Notes under the pieces: model-generated | Database searches by the model: none | What the model saw: only the letters and a program-made list of their open reading frames with translations | What the model was told of the DNA's origin: nothing | Position numbers and translations under genes: made by a program | NCBI RefSeq assembly: GCF_009765985.1 | Contig: NZ_LMUM01000026.1 | Span: 19,477 to 83,476, forward strand | Origin: Acidobacterium sp. S8 | GTDB taxonomy: Bacteria; Acidobacteriota; Terriglobia; Terriglobales; Acidobacteriaceae | DNA: 64,000 nt | Direction of reading: 5' to 3' | Shown here: piece by piece, positions 50,201 through 56,703 of the stretch | How the letters are laid out: every line of letters starts with the position of its first letter | Numbering within the stretch: position 1 is the stretch's first letter

Positions 50201-50731
50201 CCCGAAATGTTTCCAGCCTTCCGCAGGGATTTCACCGGGAGCCAGCGAAATGACCGGGCTCACACTGCCGAGCACCAGAGCGCCGCTGGTCACTTCCCGG
50301 CCATCGCTGTAGAGGTGAAAGGTGCTGCCGTCGAAAGTCGCAGCTAGCAGGTGCCAGGTTGCGGGGGCAAGGGTCACGGTGGCTTCCAGGCTGTTGTCTT
50401 TGCCCAGCCAAAGGATCAGCTTATTGCTGCTTAACGCGAGGAAGCGCGGGTACTCTTCTGTGGGATCGCCGAGACCTGCTACGACGCTTGGCGCATCGAG
50501 CGCGGCGTCGGTTCTTACCCAGCAGGAAAGTGACCACGGCGCATCCGCGCGTAACACAGTATCAGTCTTGAGCAGCGGTTTTCTTAACCCTTCGCCATCC
50601 GGAAGGAATACTCCGTTATAAGGGCCGTACTCTGGCGGATCATTGGTGGGCACAATTTGTGCCGATGCGAGCTGCAATCCAATGCAGGCGGAAACCAGCA
50701 GGCAGAAAAGCCGCAGCAGAGACCTGTTCAT
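47210..50731 (-). CDS. Exported LamG-GH2 exo-glycosidase (exo-beta-glucosaminidase/mannosidase-like)
   Basis: Retaining glycosidase of 1173 residues with signal peptide 1-24. Residues about 40-200 form a LamG/concanavalin-like domain (WSLSCWVRTDAALDAPSVV, ATWHLLAATFDGSTFHLYSDG). Residues 260-600 hold the GH2 sugar-binding and Ig-like domains. The TIM barrel follows, with acid/base Glu784 (MWCGRNEG) and probable nucleophile Glu842 (GFSVETGTPS). The downstream stretch GMNAHLWAPNSG.LLWM resembles exo-beta-D-glucosaminidases and plant-type endo-beta-mannosidases, so chitosan fragments or mannosides are candidate substrates. It converges on the GH31 gene. Confidence 0.9.
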   Translation of the reverse strand: MNRSLLRLFCLLVSACIGLQLASAQIVPTNDPPEYGPYNGVFLPDGEGLRKPLLKTDTVLRADAPWSLSCWVRTDAALDAPSVVAGLGDPTEEYPRFLALSSNKLILWLGKDNSLEATVTLAPATWHLLAATFDGSTFHLYSDGREVTSGALVLGSVSPVISLAPGEIPAEGWKHFGGKIESLTLTRHAMSAEEIKQLYAQKPDFSLAAFEEGSKPWPIQTRGQAGYRAPQDPETLPHSKAPFQQPVAKPLPASHTSLEADGENHWTIAGGWKLIAAPETKAAATDISQTGFDSKSWLAATVPGTVLTTMIDRGVYPDPDYGLNNLAIPESLNKQDYWYRTEFKGPRLAAGQHLSLTFEGINYKASVWLNSQSLGNVTGAFIRGTFDVTKVLKLEQTNVLAVRISPPPHPGIPQEQSVKGGPGENGGMMCLDGPTFVATEGWDWIPAVRDRNTGIWQPVTLTATAAVNIGDPQVVTTLPLPDISRASVEINVPVENQATAAVHGTLTAAFEGVNVTKEVTIQPGTDTIKLSPSEFAQLTVQNPRLWWPNGYGKPELYHLKLTFNENGTVSDIKQLRFGIREITYELSLLDSSGHLRRVEYAPSEARSKDQPVVDISHEGMRGIPAADPPPPNLPEAWRENWRSWVASLKLGAETSPAIHIISDTSTAPYLVIKVNGVKIACRGGNWGMDDSRKRVSRQRLEPYFRLHRDANLNIIRNWVGQDTEQTFFDLADEYGMLVWNDFWESTQNYNVEAQDPELFLNNARDTILRFRNHPSIVMWCGRNEGVPQPIINEGLADLTRTLDGTRYYSPSSNQVNLQNSGPYHYMDPSLYFTTLNHGFSVETGTPSMSTLESFKQWVPKQDQWPVDDVWAYHDWHQSGNGDVATFIDEIQSEFGAPTGLEDFERKSQMLNYVDHRAIFEGMNAHLWAPNSGRLLWMTQPAWPSNMWQILSSDYDTQASFYGTKKACEPVHVQLNLPDYGISIVNTTTTALAAVSVSADVYSLDNKLLLHRDDKKDVAADSEMNSLHLDLSPLLAQGVALVKLELRDSTGKELSSNFYWLGAKSASYRQLNHLPPATLSVSASQDRDNGTVHVHVQLQNHGNAVALANKLTLLNADDGSRILPAYYSDNYVSLLPGESREIDVEYPSAATDGKPEIAIRGWNLPQQMIPIAGK

Positions 50732-50819
50732 GAATCCCCTTTAAGAAGCCTGTTTTGCAGTATTGCTTCGATGAGAACGATATCATTTCGACGTCGCGGC
50801 TGCCAGTAGACTTGTCGCG

Positions 50820-51893
50820 TCAGTCGTGTTGGGTGGTGGAAAGCAGGAAACCAAGCAGCGTTTTCTCCGCCCAGTAGCCGTCATATCCGCTGGCTGGAGC
50901 AAGAAAGGCGCAGTGCCCTCCGTGTTGCGGCTCAATGAAGTTGACGTGAAGATTATCGATCAGAGTCTGCCGCGTCTCTGGCAGCATGCGGATGAATGGA
51001 TCATCGAGCGCGTGCAGAATCAGTGTAGGAACATGGATCTGTGAGGCAACGCGCGAGCTGGCAACTGAAAGGTAATAATCATCAGCATCGGCGAAGTCGC
51101 CAAAGCGGGCTACCACGTGCTCGTCAAACATTCGCATACTGGAAAGCTTCCGCAGCATCCCGCTGGCGTAGAAGGGCAGGTAGATGGCAGGAAACAGTTC
51201 TGCCTTGCGCCGGATGCGGTCGACCATAGCGCGCAGAAAGTAGCGCTCATAAAAACGGTTCTGCGGCTCATGCAATGCGGCCGAAGATGCGGCGAGATCC
51301 ATCAGCGGTGAAATGCCGGCGACGGCCTTCAGCACCGACGGCACATCGGCGCCGAGCTCGCCTGCGTATTTGAGTACCAGGTTTCCGCCCATGGAGTAAC
51401 CGATGAGCGCTATCGCCTGAATCTGGTGTTGTGAAACGATGGCCTCGATCACTCGCGCCACGTCGTTCGAACAGCCAGAATGATAAATGGCAGGCGAGAG
51501 TCGATCTGTTCCACCGCAACTGCGCATGTTCATGCGAACCACGTTGCAGCCCGCCGCCCATGCCCGCGTGGAGTTACCGAGTACATACTGAGAATTGGAA
51601 GAACCTTCCAGGCCGTGAACCAAAATAATTGTAAGCCGCTGGCTGCGCACTTCGAGTGGCTGCCAGTGGCAGTGGCAGAGCACGCGTGTCGGCCCATACT
51701 CACTGTGACCGTCGATAGGGCCTTCGACTTCTACCAGCAGCTCTTCCGGTTCGGGCAGGAAAGCATGACGCGGCAGGAAATTGCCGGCCAGCGTCATCAG
51801 GTGTCCATTGTTCAAAAAGCGGCGTGGCATGAAATCGCTATGCCAGCCGTCGGCGGATATGCTGAGAGAGAGCTTTGAATACGTCTTGCTCAC
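50820..51893 (-). CDS. YheT-family alpha/beta hydrolase
   Basis: Hydrolase of the AB-hydrolase-4/YheT family, 357 residues, with no signal peptide. The typical N-terminal FLNNGHLMTLAGNFLPR (substrate-site cap) precedes VHGLEGSSNS. The nucleophile is Ser167 in GYSMGG, the acid lies in HALDDPF and the base in HGGHCAF, so the triad is complete. The natural substrate is uncertain; short acyl esters are usual. Its ATG overlaps the stop of the upstream DUF72 gene (ATGA, 51890-51893), showing translational coupling. Confidence 0.9.
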   Translation of the reverse strand: MSKTYSKLSLSISADGWHSDFMPRRFLNNGHLMTLAGNFLPRHAFLPEPEELLVEVEGPIDGHSEYGPTRVLCHCHWQPLEVRSQRLTIILVHGLEGSSNSQYVLGNSTRAWAAGCNVVRMNMRSCGGTDRLSPAIYHSGCSNDVARVIEAIVSQHQIQAIALIGYSMGGNLVLKYAGELGADVPSVLKAVAGISPLMDLAASSAALHEPQNRFYERYFLRAMVDRIRRKAELFPAIYLPFYASGMLRKLSSMRMFDEHVVARFGDFADADDYYLSVASSRVASQIHVPTLILHALDDPFIRMLPETRQTLIDNLHVNFIEPQHGGHCAFLAPASGYDGYWAEKTLLGFLLSTTQHD

Positions 51894-52624
51894 GCTTTCC
51901 CGATCCCCTTTAAGACAGCGGCAGCGCGCAGCGGGCCCGTCGGCTCATCTTCGTGTTTGAAGTAGGCGAATACATCTCCCGCAGCAGCTTTGCCCTGAAG
52001 GCGCGCGCGCGCCTCATCGATCTGTTGCTCTCCGTAATCGCTCTTTCGCAGGCGGTAACAGGAGAAATCCGCCGTTTTTATATCTGGTGTCGTCAACTCA
52101 TCGCTTTCGGCCACACATAGTGCCGCATTATGATCGCCCAGAATGGCATAGGTCGCGTCAGTGAACCATGATTCGTGACGGAACTCGAAAGCCATCCTGA
52201 GCTTTGAGGACGATGCTTCCTTGAGAAAGGACGCAAGCCGCTCCGTGTCAGCCTTGAAGTTTGGCGGCAGCTGGAAGAGCACTACTCCAAACCTCCCGGC
52301 GTCGACGACAGGTTGAATCGATTCCGTAAATTTGGCGACCGCCTCGGCGCAGTTCCTGAGCCGCGAAATATGCGTTACGCGCTGCGGGGCTTTGAACGAA
52401 AGCCGAAAGTCGGACGCTGAGGTGGCGGCTGCCAGCCATGACGCTGTAACCGTTGGGGTCGGCAGGCTGCGAAAGGTATAGTTGACTTCGACGGAATTGA
52501 GTTGGGACGCGTAATATTCCAGGAATTTTTTGGCCGGAACGGCCTTGGGGTAAAAGCCTGGTTTCCAGCTTGTATAAGCCCAGCCCGAGCAACCGACGTA
52601 AATGGACCCAAGTTGCCGTTGCAT
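51890..52624 (-). CDS. DUF72 (YecE-like) TIM-barrel protein
   Basis: 244 residues from ATG 52624. The beginning IYVGCSGWAYTSWKPGFYP and the internal LNSVEVNYTFRSLPTP and FGVVLFQLPPNF are diagnostic for the DUF72/YecE family, which folds as a TIM barrel and is of unknown function. There is no signal peptide. The last four bases overlap the YheT hydrolase start. Upstream, 31 bases away, is a tRNA-His gene in the same direction, so read-through from the tRNA promoter is possible. Confidence 0.88.
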   Translation of the reverse strand: MQRQLGSIYVGCSGWAYTSWKPGFYPKAVPAKKFLEYYASQLNSVEVNYTFRSLPTPTVTASWLAAATSASDFRLSFKAPQRVTHISRLRNCAEAVAKFTESIQPVVDAGRFGVVLFQLPPNFKADTERLASFLKEASSSKLRMAFEFRHESWFTDATYAILGDHNAALCVAESDELTTPDIKTADFSCYRLRKSDYGEQQIDEARARLQGKAAAGDVFAYFKHEDEPTGPLRAAAVLKGIGKA

Positions 52625-52655
52625 ACTGGTTTGCGAGGAGGGAATCAAGTGCGAT

Positions 52656-52731
52656 TGGGGCGGCTAGTGGGGATCGAACCCACGACATCCTGAGCCACAG
52701 TCAGGCGTTCTGCCGCTGAACTATAGCCGCC
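52656..52731 (-). tRNA. tRNA-His (GTG)
   Basis: Folds as a complete cloverleaf: acceptor GCGGCTA/TAGCCGC preceded by the extra G-1 opposite C73, which is unique to tRNA-His; D-stem GTTC/GAAC; anticodon arm CCTGA-CTGTGGC-TCAGG with anticodon GTG; T-arm GTGGG-TTCGATC-CCCAC. The CCA end is encoded. Confidence 0.97.
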
Positions 52732-52823
52732 GTACAAGTAACTATTGTAGCATTTCGGGCGCAGGCTGTGTCCTCCTCAGAGCACCATGCTCGCGGCCGC
52801 ATCGAATACATGGGGAACCAATT

Positions 52824-53339
52824 ATGGAGCCAGAAGTCCTGCCGCCCGCAAGCCGGAATCTACCGCCGCGGACACGCGTCGCGGGCAATCTTTTTGCCGA
52901 TGAGAATCTCGACATGCTGGCCCATCTGCTGGATGACTGGTTTCGGATCCCCGGAACCTCGATCCGCTTTGGACTCGACGGCATCATTGGTCTGGTTCCC
53001 GGGCTGGGGGATGTGCTCGCGGGCCTGGCGTCGTGCATTCTGATCGTAGCCGCATGGTTCAGGGGCGTGCCCTATGTCACCCTTGCGCGCATGGTCGTCA
53101 ATCTTGGTATCGATGTTGTAGTGGGGTCAATTCCGCTGCTTGGCGATATCTTCGATATTGCATGGAAAGCGAATCGCCGTAACTACGCATTGATGACGCG
53201 CCACCTGCAGCAGCCGCACCGGCATACATGGAAGGACTGGGTATTTATTCTGCTGTTGACAATGTGCGTGGTCGCGATTTTTATGGTCCCGCTGATTCTT
53301 CTGATATGGTTCGCAGAATGGCTCGCTCATCGCATCTAG
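52824..53339 (+). CDS. DUF4112 membrane protein
   Basis: 171 residues with the DUF4112 pattern: LAHLLDDWFRIPGTSIRFGLDGIIGLVPGLGDVL, split here by a conserved GLDGIIG turn, then a repeated VVGSIPLLGDIFDIAWKANRRN. Two hydrophobic segments lie in the first part and a third near the C-terminus (WVFILLLTMCVVAIFMVPLI). It is probably an inner-membrane protein; no function is established. The gene stands alone between two tRNA genes and has GGGGA before ATG 52824. Confidence 0.85.
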   Translation: MEPEVLPPASRNLPPRTRVAGNLFADENLDMLAHLLDDWFRIPGTSIRFGLDGIIGLVPGLGDVLAGLASCILIVAAWFRGVPYVTLARMVVNLGIDVVVGSIPLLGDIFDIAWKANRRNYALMTRHLQQPHRHTWKDWVFILLLTMCVVAIFMVPLILLIWFAEWLAHRI

Positions 53340-53394
53340 GAGGTCTCAACAGGGCCTTCATCTACGGTACAATGAGTGAAGTCAGCACTGGAAT

Positions 53395-53471
53395 CGGGGC
53401 GTAGCGCAGTCTGGTAGCGCATCTGCTTTGGGAGCAGAGGGTCGGGGGTTCGAATCCCTCCGCCCCGACCA
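53395..53471 (+). tRNA. tRNA-Pro (TGG)
   Basis: Complete cloverleaf: acceptor CGGGGCG/CGCCCCG, anticodon arm TCTGC-TTTGGGA-GCAGA with anticodon TGG, T-arm GGGGG-TTCGAAT-CCCTC, encoded CCA. It marks the left border of a gene-poor stretch that ends at tRNA-Val. Confidence 0.97.
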
Positions 53472-54546
53472 ATAGGATCAATTACTTAACTGTTGATGTA
53501 CAGTTGCGACCTTACTGAAAGCCGCTTATAGGTACAAGACGCCTCTTCCTAAGATCCATTACTGGGTCGCATCCGCGCTCAGAGCCAGTTAGTTTGCTCA
53601 GGGCATGCCGTGCTTTTATCTCTCTGAAAGGTGACGCGAGTGTCTAACTTCAGAATGGATCCAGGAAACGAGCAAGTAGTTGTTGTGTCGTCAGAGGTTC
53701 GATGACGCGGATGCGGAGGCCGGAGGTGACTGTGTCCGTTTGTATAACCAGTGAAGGGCCCCAAGAGAATATCTTAGTGTGCCAGCAGCAGTCGAAATAG
53801 GGTCGTCTTTATCAATGCCTGCGGGTGCGGTCGCGAGTAGACAGCGTTCATGCTCCCAGGCAGGGATGGTGAATAATCTGACGAGGCTCAAGACTCGCTG
53901 GCTGTACATTGCCGCAGGCAGGCGCGGAAGTCTTTCCCGGTTTCGATAACGGATGATCAGACTTGATGCCTCAGCCCGTGCCTCAACGCGGCCGTCACGC
54001 CATTAGAGTCATCGGATCACGTCCCGGCCGTCTGCAAAAAGAGGAAGCTGTCTCCGTGGCCTACCGGAGACCTTCGTGTTCACAAAGACTCGACATTTCT
54101 GTAATAACAGCGCGCTGCAAGGCTATGTTGGAGGTCATCCAGTCGCATTCATAAGAAACGGGGAGAAGCGGCATCCCTTGATGAGAGCGTCTGCCCCCAT
54201 CACGTGGGCGTGGGTCTACCAGCTCAGCGAGGTAACCGAATTGTGCCATTTGTTTTCTCCTATTTCGTTGATAGGTTCATGCTCTCATTGCAGCCAATTG
54301 CCGTCGTTGTTCGAAGGCAGGAATGTGCTTGCTCCAGAGCAGGTAAGGAGAAGAGGCGAGAAGACGAGCCTACAAAGACATCCGAAAATGGGCAGCGACA
54401 TCATTTTGGATCTGGAGTAGCGACTGCAAACGCTGTCCATTTGAAAACTGGGCACAACACGTCTTGGTTTGACCCGAATTGATCAGCAAACTAAGATACC
54501 GGTGCCCAACGGTGAAGGTTACAGCTTGAGCTGAAAGGGAAATCTT
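53472..54546. other. Gene-poor region downstream of tRNA-Pro
   Basis: About 1.1 kb with no recognisable gene. Short open frames exist on both strands but none shows a known domain; the only one with a good ribosome site is the minus-strand frame at 54061-54249. Compared with the dense coding on both sides, and with an integrase remnant 1.4 kb further on, this looks like decayed foreign DNA inserted by the tRNA gene. I could not find a duplicated tRNA end to prove it. Confidence 0.5.
54061..54249 (-). CDS. Short orphan ORF with a strong ribosome site
   Basis: 62 codons starting MAQFGYLAELVDPRPRDGGR. An AGGAG lies seven bases before ATG 54249, the only well-initiated frame in this region. The middle contains two Trp/Cys residues (SYECDWM) but no motif, signal peptide or membrane segment. 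It may be a leftover of a larger gene, or a genuine small protein. Low confidence. Confidence 0.3.
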   Translation of the reverse strand: MAQFGYLAELVDPRPRDGGRRSHQGMPLLPVSYECDWMTSNIALQRAVITEMSSLCEHEGLR

Positions 54547-55284
54547 GTGAAATGCGCGTGCAAATTGTCGCATGGAAACCAGATTGCGGGCCTTCCAGAT
54601 GGGCTTAAGTCTCGCTTTCTATCGGGATTGCCGCAAGCCCAACTCAACTCTGTCCTTTCCGTCGCAAAGCATCGGCATTTCCGTGCCTCTTCAGTGATCA
54701 TCAATCAGGAAGATCTTGCCGAACGATTCTTCCTGCTGACAAGTGGTCGTGGCAGGCACTTCGTGATCACGAGTGAGGGGCGAAAGATACTTCTGCACTG
54801 GTTAACTGCGGGACAGATATTCGGCGGCGCTGCAATTCTCTCTGCCCCGTTCCAATATCTTGCCGGCACGGAAGTGCTGTCGGACAGTTGTGCGGTGGTG
54901 TGGGAAAGGCAGACTATCCGGGAATTAGCGACTAAATTTCCCGCGCTGCTGGACAATGCCTTGTCAATTGCGGTGACAGAGAATATTGCGTGGTCAACTG
55001 CCGCACATATCTCACTAAGCTCCGATGATGCACATGGACGCGTTGCTCACTTACTGGTAAGTCTCGCGAGTGCAATCGGCGAAGCCACTCGCGATGGCGT
55101 CGAGATGAAGGTCTTGAATGAAGATTTGGCCGAAGGGGCAAACGTGACGGCATTCACAGTCAGCCGTTGTTTGCGAGATTGGGAACGCGCAGGTATATTG
55201 GCGAAGCGTCGCGGTAAGATCGTGCTGCGAAAACCCGAACTGCTGCTTGCCGCTGGCCGAGAATTACGTAGACCCGTTCTTTAA
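54547..55284 (+). CDS. Crp/Fnr-family transcription regulator
   Basis: 245 residues from GTG 54547, preceded by AAAGGGA. Residues 25-150 fold as a cyclic-nucleotide-binding-type beta-barrel, but the phosphate-binding cassette (FGExxLL...RxA in cAMP binders) is degraded to FGGAAILSAPFQYLAG, so another effector or none is likely. No Fnr-type cysteine cluster is seen at the N-terminus. Residues about 175-235 are the HTH (NVTAFTVSRCLRDWERAGIL). It lies alone in the gene-poor region between two tRNAs and may be cargo of a lost element. Confidence 0.85.
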   Translation: MKCACKLSHGNQIAGLPDGLKSRFLSGLPQAQLNSVLSVAKHRHFRASSVIINQEDLAERFFLLTSGRGRHFVITSEGRKILLHWLTAGQIFGGAAILSAPFQYLAGTEVLSDSCAVVWERQTIRELATKFPALLDNALSIAVTENIAWSTAAHISLSSDDAHGRVAHLLVSLASAIGEATRDGVEMKVLNEDLAEGANVTAFTVSRCLRDWERAGILAKRRGKIVLRKPELLLAAGRELRRPVL

Positions 55285-55414
55285 AACCCGCCTCCTTAAG
55301 CTCCCTCTCATCAGTCGCGCAGACCTCCTACCTGCTTTAGAGCATACACACAGCTTCTATTAAGCAACGATTAGCTTTGCATTCAGTGGGAATATAAAAC
55401 CGTAGAGGAAAAGC

Positions 55415-55600
55415 ATGACAAATCTCGGATTAGGTCAATCTTCTCAACTCGCAAACGGTGCCACTGTCTTCGGTTCGTCGACCAACGAATGGGGTGCCCG
55501 AGATGGATATAGCAATCGTAATTGGCCTCTTATTTTTGTTTGTGGATGTATTGCCGTTGTTCTCTTTGCGGTAAAGCGCGACAGAAGTAACGCGACGTAG
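55415..55600 (+). CDS. Small single-pass membrane protein, hypothetical
   Basis: 61 codons from ATG 55415 with GAGGAAA five bases upstream. A polar N-terminus (Asn/Ser/Gly-rich) is followed by a hydrophobic helix (WPLIFVCGCIAVVLFAV) and a positive tail (KRDR), so the N-terminus would face outward. It matches no family I know. The good ribosome site and clear membrane helix favour a real gene; the short length and decayed surroundings count against it. Confidence 0.42.
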   Translation: MTNLGLGQSSQLANGATVFGSSTNEWGARDGYSNRNWPLIFVCGCIAVVLFAVKRDRSNAT

Positions 55601-55671
55601 GTTTGTGTTACTCGATCTACCCGATTAAGGCTGGCGCAAAGTAACCACCCCAACCCAAGGAGAATTTTCAG

Positions 55672-55890
55672 TTGAAACTTTTGCAGTTCGCCCCACGCGA
55701 AGTGAATCTCGCGAAACCACCGGCCCGGCTAGGTTTGCCAGAGTCCTTTGAGCCTTCGCAGGAGTACGCGCTGCTTGTGCTTTCTATTCTGCCCATCGAC
55801 CAGCAGGAGGCTATTTACAGAATCCTCGCCGAACTGTTCGCGAAGTGCGTCACAGAGCCTGATCCAGATACCTCTATCCGGCAGCAGTAA
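55672..55890 (+). CDS. Small hypothetical protein upstream of integrase remnant
   Basis: 72 codons from TTG 55672, with AAGGAGA nine bases upstream. The sequence is acidic and predicted helical (PSQEYALLVLSILPIDQQEAIYRILAELF), soluble, and unknown to me. Its stop touches the start of the integrase remnant, which is in another frame. The strong ribosome site is the main support. Confidence 0.4.
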   Translation: MKLLQFAPREVNLAKPPARLGLPESFEPSQEYALLVLSILPIDQQEAIYRILAELFAKCVTEPDPDTSIRQQ

Positions 55891-55891
55891 A

Positions 55892-56180
55892 AGGGAGGTT
55901 GAGGAGCGGAACCAAAAGGGCGAGATGATCCGGGTTTGCTACGTCGATGCCAATGGAAAGCCCCTCAAACGTTGGGGCCTCCACAACCTGCGTCATAGCC
56001 TCGGGTGCTGGATGGTTTCGAATGGAATTGATCTGAAAACTGTCGCTTCCATGCTTCGTCACAGTAACGTCCGCACAACTCTTGGCATCCACAGCCAGGC
56101 TGTAGATGGGAAATAAGCTGGCGGCGCAAGATCAGTTCTTGAATACTCTGCTGTCGAGTGAGAGCGAGCTTGTGCGATAG
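55892..56180 (+). pseudogene. Tyrosine-recombinase (integrase) C-terminal remnant
   Basis: Only the last quarter of a phage-type integrase remains. The box II pattern HNLRHSLGCWM and the stretch MLRHSNVRTTLGI are clear, but the catalytic Tyr position reads His (GIHSQ, codon CAC at 56090-56092; TAC is one base away). Shortly after, the frame stops at 56116, while the +1 frame continues with LAAQDQFLNTLL to TAG 56180, so there is also a frameshift. The N-terminal three quarters are missing. It is inactive on three counts and marks a former mobile element between tRNA-Pro and tRNA-Val. Confidence 0.85.
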
Positions 56181-56255
56181 CGGAACCGTGCGGAACGGAT
56201 GCGGAGTGAAAACTGACCCGGAACGTGGTTGAACATGTTTATCTTATTGAAAAGA

Positions 56256-56332
56256 TGGTAGGCACGAGGAGACTCGAACTCCTGACCTCTACCGTGTCAA
56301 GGTAGCGCTCTAACCAACTGAGCTACGCGCCT
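56256..56332 (-). tRNA. tRNA-Val (GAC)
   Basis: Complete cloverleaf on the minus strand: acceptor AGGCGCG/CGTGCCT with one G-T pair, D-stem GCTC/GAGC, anticodon arm CTACC-TTGACAC-GGTAG with anticodon GAC, T-arm AGGAG-TTCGAGT-CTCCT, encoded CCA. Confidence 0.97.
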
Positions 56333-56703
56333 ATATTGGTTCGGTAGGTGGATGTAAATTCCTAAGTTTGCTAACCATGCTGAATTCCGCCATCAGCGCT
56401 GCCTATGACTTCTCACTGAGAAATGGAGAGCAAAATTTTTCAACCGTACCGTGTTGCTTGTCGTACGTGACCGAACTGGATCGTCTCGTACTCTGCTATC
56501 CAATTGTAGCAAACGTAGGCCCGCCGAAGCCAAGGCTGGGAATAAAGGTCACTCTAGATTGCAATAGGCGCGATCTGAGAAATTCGTGTCAAAAGGAAAA
56601 ACTGCAGGTTGTTTTCCCGCGGAATTTTCTTTTCGAACCGGTTTTTTCTCAAGTAGAACTGGGGCATCCTGAACGCGATTTGAAGCGATTTGGGAGTGCG
56701 TTC

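Noticed and set aside
54076..54482. Plus-strand open frames of 114 and 92 codons in the island
   Set aside because: No ribosome site, no domain, and they overlap each other in different frames.
53395..56332. Direct repeats of a tRNA 3' end as attachment sites
   Set aside because: I looked for a second copy of the tRNA-Pro or tRNA-Val T-arm/acceptor sequence inside the interval and found none by eye.
56368..56703. N-terminal extension of the first DUF3857 protein
   Set aside because: It would put 112 unconserved residues before an obvious signal peptide; GTG 56704 with GGGAG upstream fits better.
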